Shown: positions 1-6,975 of the stretch, piece after piece
How the letters are laid out: each line of letters begins with the position of its first letter
Position numbering within the stretch: position 1 is the stretch's first letter
NCBI GenBank assembly: GCA_015491595.1
Contig: WFVP01000251.1
Coordinates: forward strand, 1 to 12,939
Direction: 5' to 3'
Length of the DNA stretch: 12,939 nt
DNA from: Anaerolineales bacterium
GTDB taxonomy: Bacteria > Chloroflexota > Anaerolineae > Anaerolineales > DRMV01
The notes under the pieces: model-generated
The model's input: the letters and a program-made list of their open reading frames with translations, nothing else
What the model was told of the DNA's origin: nothing
Database searches by the model: none
Translations under genes and position numbers: made by a program

Positions 1-110
1 CCAAAAGGAAAAGGCCCGCCTGCAGAGGTGGTCCAAACTTTCGGTCCATAAAGGACCAGCTGATTTCGGCAACATCTGCATGCACCCGATGGGGCTCCAT
101 GCGGTGTGGG

Positions 111-494
111 TCAGGGGGACGTTTCGGAGGCGTCGGACAGGGGGATATGGAGCAGGGGCTGGGGCCAGGGGTCCGGTGCTTCTCCCTGGAGAATGCCTTG
201 GAGACGCCGGGACAGGGCCCTCAATTGGTCCCGCACCTGCTCCACCGGGATACCCTGAACCGTCGGAGGCCACGGCTCCAGATGCCGCATGGCCCGGAGG
301 TAGACCTTGAAGGCTCCCCGCCAGTTCTGGCGCTGGATGTGGTAGGCCACCACCGCGGCCTGCAGCAGCCCCTGGTACAAATCCCGAATGGGCGCGGAAG
401 TGGCCCGCCAGGCCTCTTCCAGCACCTCGTGGGCTTCGAAATAGGCGCCCTGGTTAATCAGGGCGATGCCCGTCTTCACCTCTGGAGGCAACAT
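111..494 (-). CDS. DUF309 domain-containing protein
   Basis: The protein is 127 residues long and reads leftward, divergent from the mraZ cluster. It has the hallmark of the DUF309 family: an N-terminal helix pair with YFEAHEVLEEAWR (residues 18-30), followed by RDLYQGLLQAAVVAYH (37-52) and a basic, Trp-containing helix (NWRGAFKVYLRAMRHLEPW). The family is small, all-helical and of unknown biochemical role; no catalytic function can be assigned. I chose the ATG at 494 because an AAAGGAGG Shine-Dalgarno sequence lies 10 bases before it and the family motif begins soon after. The frame stays open upstream to 713, but that stretch covers the mraZ promoter and the mraZ start and is not credible coding sequence. 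The last 20 or so residues are Pro-rich and probably disordered. No clear terminator follows it. The family call is firm; the function is unknown. Confidence 0.85.
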   Translation of the reverse strand: MLPPEVKTGIALINQGAYFEAHEVLEEAWRATSAPIRDLYQGLLQAAVVAYHIQRQNWRGAFKVYLRAMRHLEPWPPTVQGIPVEQVRDQLRALSRRLQGILQGEAPDPWPQPLLHIPLSDASETSP

Positions 495-526
495 GTTGGA
501 CCGCCCTCCTTTTGCGTTAAAAGCCG

Positions 527-555
527 ATGATAAATGGCTGAAAAACGGGTGAAAA
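527..555 (-). promoter_or_regulatory. Predicted promoter of the DUF309 gene
   Basis: Read on the minus strand there is a TTTTCA -35-like box (550-555), a 17-base spacer, and a TATCAT -10 box (527-532; five of six matches to TATAAT). A start site near 520 would give a leader of about 26 bases that contains the AAAGGAGG ribosome site of the DUF309 gene. The -35 box matches the consensus at only four of six positions, so this is a sequence-based prediction. Confidence 0.45.
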
Positions 556-592
556 TCGCTGGTTATCCCTACCCAAACCCGGTGTTTTCCGT

Positions 593-598
593 TATACT
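593..598 (+). promoter_or_regulatory. Predicted -10 box of the mraZ/dcw promoter
   Basis: TATACT (five of six matches to TATAAT) lies 88 bases before the mraZ start codon. At 16-18 base spacing no convincing -35 box is seen (TACCCA at 570-575 is the nearest), which could mean the promoter needs an activator or another sigma factor, or that the true promoter lies elsewhere. A start near 604-606 would put the MraZ-type repeats immediately downstream of initiation. Confidence 0.45.
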
Positions 599-607
599 GA
601 GAGACAC

Positions 608-642
608 CGGGAGAATCTGGGTCATTTTGGGAGATTTTGGGA
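608..642 (+). promoter_or_regulatory. MraZ-box operator: four xGGG direct repeats at 10-bp period
   Basis: CGGGA (608-612), TGGGT (618-622), TGGGA (628-632) and TGGGA (638-642) are separated by exactly five bases each, one helical turn apart. The last two lie within a perfect repeat of ATTTTGGGA (624-632 and 634-642). TGGGN units with 5-base spacers upstream of mraZ are the documented binding site of MraZ in Escherichia coli, where MraZ represses its own operon. Position (between a -10 candidate and the mraZ gene), spacing and sequence all agree, so this is very probably the autoregulatory operator of the cluster. A further CGGG at 646 is out of phase. Confidence 0.8.
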
Positions 643-686
643 CGCCGGGCGACCGGCGTTTCGCCGTTTATAGGGCGAGTGAACAT

Positions 687-1232
687 ATGTTCTTCTTGGG
701 CGAGTTCCACCACTCCTTAGACGAATATGGACGCCTCACGTTGCCGGCGGCGTACCGGGCGTTGCTCCCGGAGGATGTTTTCATTGTACACGGTTTGGAC
801 GAAAATCTCATGGTGTTGCCGCCGCAACGGTTCCACGTCCTGTACCGGCAGTTGCAGCGGTTGAGCCTGACGGATCCCAAGGCCCGTCAGTTGCGGCGTC
901 TCATGTTCGCGTCGGCCGCCCAGACCAAGGTGGACCGGGCGGGACGCATTCGCATTCCGGTGGAGTTGCGGGAGCGAGCCGGTTTGGAGAAGGACGTGGT
1001 CATCGTGGGGGTGGGGGATTATTTCGAACTGTGGACGCCCGACGCCTGGAAGGAACAGTTGCGCTTGTTGGAGGATGCCGAGGCCAATGCCCAGCGCTTC
1101 GCTGTGTTCCACCTGGCCTTGAGCGAGGACGGAGGACAGGCGTCCTCCGGCGAGGCGGCGGACAGGTCGGACGCAGGGGACGCAGGGGCGTCTCCCCAAG
1201 CGATGGGGGGTCAAGAGGAGCCAGGAGGATGA
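687..1232 (+). CDS. mraZ: Transcriptional regulator MraZ
   Basis: This is a 181-residue DNA-binding protein with two tandem SpoVT/AbrB-like halves, each carrying the MraZ signature: DEYGRLTLPAAYR (residues 12-24) and DRAGRIRIPVELRE (83-96). MraZ forms ring-shaped oligomers and binds TGGGN repeats upstream of its own gene; such repeats are present at 608-642. The start is the ATG at 687, which gives the usual N-terminus (MFFLGEFHHSLD); the ribosome site (AGGGCGAG, 7 bases upstream) is weak. The open frame continues upstream to 534, but that region is the promoter and operator. Typical MraZ is about 140-155 residues. Here the conserved part ends near residue 145 and a Gly/Ala/Ser/Asp-rich, probably disordered tail of about 35 residues follows. 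It is the first gene of the cluster, and its stop lies in the ribosome site/start region of rsmH. Confidence 0.95.
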   Translation: MFFLGEFHHSLDEYGRLTLPAAYRALLPEDVFIVHGLDENLMVLPPQRFHVLYRQLQRLSLTDPKARQLRRLMFASAAQTKVDRAGRIRIPVELRERAGLEKDVVIVGVGDYFELWTPDAWKEQLRLLEDAEANAQRFAVFHLALSEDGGQASSGEAADRSDAGDAGASPQAMGGQEEPGG

Positions 1233-1234
1233 AC

Positions 1235-2179
1235 ATGGCCCAGGTTCCGGCCCGGGCCCTTCACCAGCCGGTGATGGTGAAGGAGGTGGTGGAGGCCTTA
1301 CGGGTGCGCCCTGGTGGACGCTACGTGGACGTGACCGTGGGCACCGGCGGGCACGCGTTGGCCCTGCTGTCCGCGGCGGAGGATGTTCACCTGTTGGGCC
1401 TGGACGTAGACCCGGGGGCCCTGGAGATTGCCCGGGAGCGCCTGGCTCCCTACGGCGACCGGGTGACCCTGTTGCGGGCCTCGTACACCACCCTGCCCAC
1501 CCAGTTGGCGCGGGTGGGTTGGGACCGGGTGGACGGCATTCTGATGGACTTGGGGGTTTCCTCCTACCAGCTGGAACTGCCGGAGCGAGGGTTCTCCTTC
1601 CGCCACGAGGGGCCCCTGGACATGCGCTTCGATCCCCTGAGCGGGGGACCCACGGCCGCGCAGTTGGTCAACACCCTCACGGAGGAAGCGTTGGCCGAGC
1701 TGTTCTGGAAGTACGGGGAGGAGCGCCACGCGCGGCGCATTGCCCGGGCCATCGTGCGGGCACGACCCCTGCGCACCACCAAGGAACTGGCCGACCTGGT
1801 GGCCAAGGTGGTGCCCTTCGAGCGTCCGGGCTTTCATCCCGCCACCCGGGTGTTCCAGGCCCTGCGCATCGCGGTGAACCGGGAGCTGGACAACCTGGAG
1901 CGCTTCCTTCCCCTGGCCCTGGAAGCCCTGGCGCCGGGCGGGCGCCTGGCGGTTCTGGCCTTCCACTCTCTGGAAGACCGCGTGGTCAAACGCTTCTTCC
2001 AGCAGGAGAGCCGGGATTGCCTTTGCCCGCCTCAAGTGCCCGTGTGCCAGTGCGGCCACAAGGCCCGGTTGCGGATTGTGAAACCTTTTCCCATGTTCCC
2101 TACGGAAGAGGAAAAGGAACGCAATCCCCGGGCCCGGAGTGCCCGATTGCGGGTGGTGGAGCGATTGGCCGATGACTGA
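1235..2179 (+). CDS. rsmH: 16S rRNA (cytosine(1402)-N(4))-methyltransferase RsmH
   Basis: This SAM-dependent methyltransferase of 314 residues modifies N4 of C1402 in the ribosomal P site (also called MraW). Visible signatures are the SAM-binding loop TVGTGGH (34-40), LDVDP (56-60), GILMDLGVSS (101-110), RGFSFR and GPLDMRFD (118-133), HPATRVFQALRIAVNREL (201-218), AFHSLEDR (242-249), a four-Cys element CLCPPQVPVCQCG (262-274), and the closing NPRARSARLR (297-306). All are typical. Two ATG codons compete. The one at 1235 is 6 bases after AGGAGG and is preferred. The one at 1229 overlaps the mraZ stop as ATGA, has GAGGAG 8 bases upstream, and would add two residues. The gene overlaps the following ftsL-like gene by 8 bases. 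Identity is certain; only the first two residues are in doubt. Confidence 0.97.
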   Translation: MAQVPARALHQPVMVKEVVEALRVRPGGRYVDVTVGTGGHALALLSAAEDVHLLGLDVDPGALEIARERLAPYGDRVTLLRASYTTLPTQLARVGWDRVDGILMDLGVSSYQLELPERGFSFRHEGPLDMRFDPLSGGPTAAQLVNTLTEEALAELFWKYGEERHARRIARAIVRARPLRTTKELADLVAKVVPFERPGFHPATRVFQALRIAVNRELDNLERFLPLALEALAPGGRLAVLAFHSLEDRVVKRFFQQESRDCLCPPQVPVCQCGHKARLRIVKPFPMFPTEEEKERNPRARSARLRVVERLADD

Positions 2180-2669
2180 AGGAACGCCCTCTCCCCGTTC
2201 CTATTGGCTGCTCCGCCGGTTTCGGCGGGAATGGCAGGCCTGGAAGCGGGTGGGTCGCCAGGTCCTCTGGCCTGTGGGTTTGCTGCTGGTGACCCTGCTC
2301 TCCCACCTGTACCTGGCCAACCGGGCCGTGGTGCTGTGGGCCGAGATTCAGGCCAAACGGGCCGAGAGCTGGACCCTCTGGTGGGACATTCAGTCCCTGA
2401 CCTCCCAGAAGGCCGAACAGGAGCGCCTGGCCCTGGAAGCGTATCTGGAGAACACGACCTGGATGTGGCCGCAGCCCGATGAGGTGGTGTACGTGCAGGC
2501 AACCGCTGCGACCTCCACGAGATGGGACGTGACGGGATGGGGGTTGCCGCCTATGGCTTCCGCGCGCGAGGTCGTGATGCTGCCCGAGACCTATACCCAG
2601 TCCCTCTGGGACCTCCTCCGGACCTGGTGGCAGGAGCGGTCATCCACCCGGCAGGAGGGGCGGCCATGA
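2172..2669 (+). CDS. FtsL-like single-pass septal protein (divergent)
   Basis: This 165-residue protein occupies the ftsL position, between rsmH and the class B PBP gene. It has a basic cytoplasmic N-terminus (about 1-30, rich in Arg and Trp), one membrane segment (about 31-50, from VLWPVGLLLVTLL), and an outside stretch (about 51-100) that looks helical and could form the coiled coil by which FtsL-type proteins pair with FtsB/DivIC and activate FtsW-FtsI. The sequence itself does not give a strong FtsL signature, so the call rests on locus, size and topology. Unusually, 15 of 165 residues are Trp. The ATG at 2172 lies inside rsmH (8-base overlap) behind a modest GGTGGAG site 10 bases upstream. 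The stop overlaps the start of ftsI as ATGA. A lineage-specific division protein unrelated to FtsL is the alternative. Confidence 0.65.
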   Translation: MTEGTPSPRSYWLLRRFRREWQAWKRVGRQVLWPVGLLLVTLLSHLYLANRAVVLWAEIQAKRAESWTLWWDIQSLTSQKAEQERLALEAYLENTTWMWPQPDEVVYVQATAATSTRWDVTGWGLPPMASAREVVMLPETYTQSLWDLLRTWWQERSSTRQEGRP

Positions 2670-4546
2670 GGCCCGACTTTCAGCCCTGGACCCCGGAGCG
2701 GATGCAACCCCGTTCCCCCTGGTCTCCAGGCGGAACGGAGCTCCAGGTTCCCCTGACCAGCCTCTGGCTGGTGGGCGCCCTGTTGAGCCTGATGGGCCTG
2801 GGCATCGCCATTCGGTTGTTGTGGTTCCAAATCGGTCCCAACTGGGAGCTGGCCCGTCGGGACCTGGACCGGACCGTGGCCCGCCAGTGGCGTTACTACA
2901 CCGTGCCCCGGGGGGTCATTGTGGACCGCAACGGCACGCTGCTCGCGGGGAACCGCTTCGTGTATCAGCTGGACGTGGTGCCCGCAGGCATTCGGGACCC
3001 CAAGAAGGTGGCGGAGAGTCTGGCCGAAGTCCTGGGCATGGACGAGCGTTACCTGCTTCGGGTGCTTACCCTGGATGCCCAGGTGGTCATGGTGGCCCCC
3101 CGCTTGACCAAGGAGCAGCGTGAGAAACTCTTCAAAGTCCTCAACACGTGGTACAAGCAAGACGAAGAGGAAGCGCCCATTGACGTCAAGAACTGGGACA
3201 TCTTCCGCCTGACGCCCAAGCTGGAACGGGTCTATCCCTACGGCGACCTGGCCTCGAACGTGTTGGGCTTCGTCTCCCAGCGGGACGATGTGGAGGTCGT
3301 GGGGGGATACATGATTCCCGAGGTGGGCAACTTCGGCCTGGAAGGGTATTACCAGTCGTGGCTGTACCAGCCGCCGGTGCGGGAAGTGGTCGCGTACGAC
3401 CCCTTCAGCGCGCCTCCGGAGAGCGTGCGTCTCCCGGAAGACGCGCCGGCCCTGGTGCTGACCCTGGACGCGGCCATTCAGGCCATGGCCGAGGACATTC
3501 TGGAACAGGCCCTGGAGACGTACCGGGCGCGGCGGGGGGTCATCCTGGTCCTGCGACCCAAGACGGGCGAAATCCTGGCCATGGCCATGGCCCCGCGGCC
3601 CAATCTTTCCGACTACGACGACGTCCTGCGCTTCCTGCGGGAGTTCGAGGGCGAGGGATGGAACTGGGCGGTGAGCCACGCTTACGAGCCCGGTTCCGTG
3701 CTCAAGCCCCTTATCCTCTCCATCGCTCTGGAAACGGACACCATCGAGCCCGATTTCGTCTACGAAGATACTGGGCTGGAGCAGCCGTGCGGCGGCATCG
3801 CTCCGGTGCGCAACTGGGACTGGTCCGCCCATGGCACTCAGGACCTGGTGGGCTGCCTCGCCCTCTCCCTGAACACCTGCTTTGCCAACATCGCCCGGCG
3901 CATTCCCCGGTCCACCCTCCTCCACTACCTGGAGGCTTACGGATTCGGAAATCTGACGGGCGTGGACGTGGACGCCGAGGTGAACGGCCTGATTTCGGTG
4001 AACACCTGCGTGGACCACTCCCGGGTGGGCTTCGGCCACGCGATTTCCGTTACCCCCTTGCAACTGGCCGCGGCCATGGCGGCTCTGGCCAACGGCGGCC
4101 GGTACATGCGCCCTTATCTGGTGGCGTATCGTTTCGAAGATGGGGAATGGGTCCCGGTCGGACGGCCGGAAATCATGCGCCAGGTGATTTCGGAGGAGAC
4201 GGCCCGTTTGGTCAGCCGCTTCCTCGCCCAGGCGCTGAAGGCCGACTCCTACAAGAACGCGGTGGTTCCCGGGTATACTCTGGCGGGTAAAACGGGCACG
4301 GCCCTCAACCCCGGGGACCCCGAGGACCTGCTGGATGCCACCATGGTCGGCTGGGGGCCGGTGGGCGATCCCCAGTTCCTGGTCCTGGTGTGGTTGGAGG
4401 ACCCCAAGGAGCAGGACGGCTGGGCTTCGCTCACCGCGGCACCGGTGTTTCGGGAAGTGGTCCAGCGCTTGGTGGTCATGTTGGGTGTGCCGCCCGACCG
4501 CCCGGTGGGTGAGCAGGCGGCCCAGGCGGTAGGAGCAGGGCCATGA
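2666..4546 (+). CDS. ftsI: Peptidoglycan D,D-transpeptidase FtsI (class B penicillin-binding protein)
   Basis: This 626-residue bitopic membrane protein crosslinks septal peptidoglycan on the outer face of the membrane, working with the glycosyltransferase FtsW. It has a short cytoplasmic tail (1-28), a membrane anchor (about 29-54), a dimerisation/pedestal domain opening with PRGVIVDRNGTLLA (81-94), and the transpeptidase domain. The three active-site motifs are intact: SVLK (nucleophile Ser344, Lys347), SLN (401-403) and KTG (542-544). No PASTA domains are present. The start ATG overlaps the stop of the ftsL-like gene as ATGA, 7 bases after AGGAGG; the frame is open further upstream to 2522, but only inside the neighbouring gene. 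The stop overlaps the murF start as ATGA. The sequence cannot separate FtsI from a sporulation paralogue, but the locus argues for FtsI. Confidence 0.93.
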   Translation: MRPDFQPWTPERMQPRSPWSPGGTELQVPLTSLWLVGALLSLMGLGIAIRLLWFQIGPNWELARRDLDRTVARQWRYYTVPRGVIVDRNGTLLAGNRFVYQLDVVPAGIRDPKKVAESLAEVLGMDERYLLRVLTLDAQVVMVAPRLTKEQREKLFKVLNTWYKQDEEEAPIDVKNWDIFRLTPKLERVYPYGDLASNVLGFVSQRDDVEVVGGYMIPEVGNFGLEGYYQSWLYQPPVREVVAYDPFSAPPESVRLPEDAPALVLTLDAAIQAMAEDILEQALETYRARRGVILVLRPKTGEILAMAMAPRPNLSDYDDVLRFLREFEGEGWNWAVSHAYEPGSVLKPLILSIALETDTIEPDFVYEDTGLEQPCGGIAPVRNWDWSAHGTQDLVGCLALSLNTCFANIARRIPRSTLLHYLEAYGFGNLTGVDVDAEVNGLISVNTCVDHSRVGFGHAISVTPLQLAAAMAALANGGRYMRPYLVAYRFEDGEWVPVGRPEIMRQVISEETARLVSRFLAQALKADSYKNAVVPGYTLAGKTGTALNPGDPEDLLDATMVGWGPVGDPQFLVLVWLEDPKEQDGWASLTAAPVFREVVQRLVVMLGVPPDRPVGEQAAQAVGAGP

Positions 4547-5979
4547 CGACGGTGGATTGGTGGACCTTGGGCGACGTCATCGAAGCGTTGAGCGGCGTGC
4601 GGCCGCCGGGACCCACCCCGGTGGTGCGGGATTTCGGCATTGATTCCCGCACCATAGGCGTGGGCGGGGTCTTCGTCGCCCTGCCGGGGTCCCAACTGGA
4701 CGGCCACGACTTCGTGGCCGCGGCCTTTCGACGAGGGGCGCGGGCGGCTCTGGTGCATCGTGAGGTCGCGGTTCAGGCCCTCACCCTGGACATGCGGCAA
4801 CCGCCTGCCACGTGGCCCGAGGCGTGGGAAAGGCCCGTCCTCCTCCGGGTGGAAGACGCCCTGACGGGCCTGCAGAACCTGGCCCGTTATTGGCGCCGCC
4901 GCCATGAGGCCTTGCAGGTGGTGGGCATTACCGGCAGCATCGGCAAGACCACGACCAAGGAGGTCATTGCCCAGGTGCTTTCCGCCCACCGGCCGACCCT
5001 CAAGAGCCCGGGGAATTACAACAGCGAAATCGGCCTGCCCCTGAGCCTGGTGCGAGCCCGGTCGTACCATGGTTTTGCGGTGTTGGAAATGGGCTTCTAC
5101 GTGCCGGGGGATATCGCGCTGTTGTGCGACATCGCCCGGCCCCACATCGGCGTGGTCACGGCCATCGACCGGGTCCATGCCGAGCGGGCGGGTTCGCTGG
5201 AGGCAATCGTTCGGGGGAAGGCGGAGCTGGTGCAGGCCCTGCCCGAGGAAGGGGTGGCCGTGCTGAACATGGACGACCCCTGGGTGGCCCAGATGGCCCG
5301 CTGGACCTCGGCCCGGGTGGTGGGGTACGGCATGTCCCCCAAGGCCCAGGTGCGGGCCTCGGACGTCCAGGTGCGCGGGCTCCAGGGCCTGCGGTTCCAG
5401 GTCCACGCCGAGGGCGTGACCCATACCGTGACCACGCCCTTGCTGGGCCGACACGCGGTGTACGCGGCCCTGGCCGCCATTGCCGTGGCCCGGTCCCTGG
5501 GCGTGCCCTGGGAGACCCTTTTGACCGCGCTGGCCCATATGTACTACCGTCCCCGATTGCGCCCTTTTCGGGGGCCCAAAGGCGCCTGGATTCTGGATGA
5601 TGCCTACAACGCCGCGCCGCGTTCCACCACCGCCGCGCTGGAGTTCCTGGCCACCCTGCCGGGGGAGCGCATCGCGGTGTTGGGGGACATGCTGGAACTG
5701 GGGCCTTATGAGGAGGAAGGGCATCGGGAAGTGGGCCGGAAGGCGGCCCAGGTGGTGGACCGGCTCATCGCCGTGGGGCCCCGGGCCCGCTGGCTGGCCC
5801 AGGCCGCGGCGGAAGCCGGGCTGCCCCGGGAGTCCCTGCGCTTGGCCCAGGACCCGGAGGAGGCCTGGCATCACCTGCGCCCCTGGTTGCACGAACGGGC
5901 GGTGGTGCTGGTGAAGGCCTCCCGGGCCGTGGGCCTGGATGCCCTGGTACGGCGTCTGGAAGAGGAGGCACGGGCATGA
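4543..5979 (+). CDS. murF: UDP-N-acetylmuramoyl-tripeptide--D-alanyl-D-alanine ligase MurF
   Basis: This cytoplasmic ATP-dependent ligase of 478 residues adds D-Ala-D-Ala to UDP-MurNAc-tripeptide. It shows the MurF N-terminal domain with DSRTIGVGGVFVAL (34-47), the ATP loop GSIGKTTT (131-138), NYNSEIGLPL (158-167), LEMG (181-184), a GKAEL Lys (226) at the place of the usual carbamylated Lys, DDAYNAAP (352-359) and LGDMLELG (380-387). The DDAYNAAP and NYNSEIGLPL motifs separate it from MurE. Oddly, the usual GxHNxxNAL motif reads GRHAVYAAL (302-310), so both Asn residues are Ala. The start ATG overlaps the ftsI stop as ATGA, 7 bases after AGGAG; its stop overlaps the mraY start in the same way. 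The usual upstream neighbour murE is absent, so ftsI is joined directly to murF. Confidence 0.95.
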   Translation: MTTVDWWTLGDVIEALSGVRPPGPTPVVRDFGIDSRTIGVGGVFVALPGSQLDGHDFVAAAFRRGARAALVHREVAVQALTLDMRQPPATWPEAWERPVLLRVEDALTGLQNLARYWRRRHEALQVVGITGSIGKTTTKEVIAQVLSAHRPTLKSPGNYNSEIGLPLSLVRARSYHGFAVLEMGFYVPGDIALLCDIARPHIGVVTAIDRVHAERAGSLEAIVRGKAELVQALPEEGVAVLNMDDPWVAQMARWTSARVVGYGMSPKAQVRASDVQVRGLQGLRFQVHAEGVTHTVTTPLLGRHAVYAALAAIAVARSLGVPWETLLTALAHMYYRPRLRPFRGPKGAWILDDAYNAAPRSTTAALEFLATLPGERIAVLGDMLELGPYEEEGHREVGRKAAQVVDRLIAVGPRARWLAQAAAEAGLPRESLRLAQDPEEAWHHLRPWLHERAVVLVKASRAVGLDALVRRLEEEARA

Positions 5980-6965
5980 CTCCCAATACCCAGCTGGTGG
6001 CTTTGGGCTTGCTTTTGCTCACCTTCGTCCTCACCTGGTTGTGGACGCCGCCCCTCTTGCGGCTGTTGCACCATTTGGGCATGGGGCGTAGCATCCGGGA
6101 GGATGTGCCCGAGCGCCATCGGGCCAAGATGGGCACCGTGACCATGGGGGGATGGGTCATCCTCCTGCCGGTGCTGGTCATGTTCCTCTTCATCCACGCC
6201 ACCCGGGTCTACGTGTTGCGCTTCCGGGGCCAGATGGTCCTCCTGCCCCTGGTCATCATGCTGGCCTTTGGCCTGCTGGGTGCGGTGGACGATTGGCTGG
6301 GCATCCGACGCGGGCGGGGTTTGCGGGCCCGAACGAAGTTCACCGCGCAGGTGATTTTCGCCCTGGTGGCGGTGTACTGGCTGCGCCACATCTACGCCGC
6401 GCCGCCCCTGTACCTGCCGGGCATCCCCGAGCCTATCCCCGTGGGGTGGTGGTACTGGCCCCTGGGCGTGTTCATCATCGTGGGTTCGTCCAACGCGGTG
6501 AACTTGACCGATGGTCTGGACGGATTGGCTTCCCTGGTGACGGCCACTTCCTTCGTGGCCCTGGGATTCCTGGGCCTGTTCCACCAGGTCATCGAGGTGG
6601 CCCAATTCTGTTTCCTGCTTGCGGGAAGTTTGCTGGGTTTCCTCTGGTTCAACGTCCATCCCGCCCAGGTCTTCATGGGCGATACGGGTTCCCTGGCCGT
6701 GGGCGCTTCCCTGGGCGTGGTGGCCCTGATGCTGGGGGAGTGGTTCGTGCTCCCCTTCGTGGCCCTCATCCCTGTGCTGGAGACCCTGAGCGTCATTTTG
6801 CAGGTGGTCTATTTCAAACTCACAGGAGGACGACGCATTTTCCGCATGAGCCCGTTGCACCACCACTTTGAGCTGGCCGGTTGGGCCGAGACCCAGGTGG
6901 TGACCCGTTTCTGGTTGGTTCAGGTCATGGCCGCCCTGGTCGGCGTGGCCATCGCCATGGCGTGA
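5976..6965 (+). CDS. mraY: Phospho-N-acetylmuramoyl-pentapeptide-transferase MraY
   Basis: This is a polytopic membrane enzyme of 329 residues that transfers phospho-MurNAc-pentapeptide from UDP to undecaprenyl phosphate, making lipid I on the inner membrane face. The catalytic landmarks are present: KMGTVTMGG (51-59), VDD (104-106), NLTDGLDGL (176-184), MGDTGSL (234-240) and PLHHHFE (293-299). The triple-His motif marks MraY and not WecA-type transferases. About ten hydrophobic segments are spread along the length. After the Asp pair, the usual DDxxK Lys is Gly (DDWLG). The ATG overlaps the murF stop as ATGA, 7 bases after AGAGGAGG. The stop is followed by a 10-base gap before murD, one of the few non-overlapping junctions in the cluster. 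Confidence 0.97.
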   Translation: MTPNTQLVALGLLLLTFVLTWLWTPPLLRLLHHLGMGRSIREDVPERHRAKMGTVTMGGWVILLPVLVMFLFIHATRVYVLRFRGQMVLLPLVIMLAFGLLGAVDDWLGIRRGRGLRARTKFTAQVIFALVAVYWLRHIYAAPPLYLPGIPEPIPVGWWYWPLGVFIIVGSSNAVNLTDGLDGLASLVTATSFVALGFLGLFHQVIEVAQFCFLLAGSLLGFLWFNVHPAQVFMGDTGSLAVGASLGVVALMLGEWFVLPFVALIPVLETLSVILQVVYFKLTGGRRIFRMSPLHHHFELAGWAETQVVTRFWLVQVMAALVGVAIAMA

Positions 6966-6975
6966 GGTACCCGGT

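Noticed and set aside
1..51. Possible C-terminal tail of a plus-strand gene ending in TAA at 49-51
   Set aside because: Sixteen codons with no recognisable motif; another frame is also open here, so coding cannot be supported.
43..57. Small inverted repeat GGTCC-ATAAA-GGACC as a terminator
   Set aside because: A 5-bp stem with no T-run on either strand does not make a convincing intrinsic terminator.
1..100. Possible start of a minus-strand gene (ATG at 100, open to the left edge) just after the DUF309 gene
   Set aside because: No Shine-Dalgarno sequence and no recognised family; too short to judge without the sequence to the left.
534..686. Possible 51-residue N-terminal extension of MraZ
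   Set aside because: The frame is open, but the stretch contains the -10 box and the TGGG operator repeats, and the standard MraZ N-terminus begins at 687.
495..713. Possible 73-residue N-terminal extension of the DUF309 protein
   Set aside because: It runs antisense through the mraZ promoter and the mraZ start; a strong ribosome site and the family motif support the start at 494.
1031..1234. Upstream start for RsmH inside mraZ
   Set aside because: The extension would be a frame-shifted reading of mraZ; good ribosome sites and the conserved N-terminus place the start at 1235 (or 1229).
2522..2665. Upstream start for FtsI inside the ftsL-like gene
   Set aside because: The extra 48 residues lack a fitting ribosome site and disturb the usual short cytoplasmic tail; ATG 2666 has AGGAGG at 7 bases and an ATGA overlap.
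2591..5892. Very long open frames on the minus strand opposite ftsI and murF (similar ones lie opposite murD at 6925-8484 and murC at 11341-12822)
   Set aside because: These are typical antisense shadows of high-GC genes: low-complexity Gly/His/Gln-rich translations with no family motifs, opposite genes with intact catalytic motifs.
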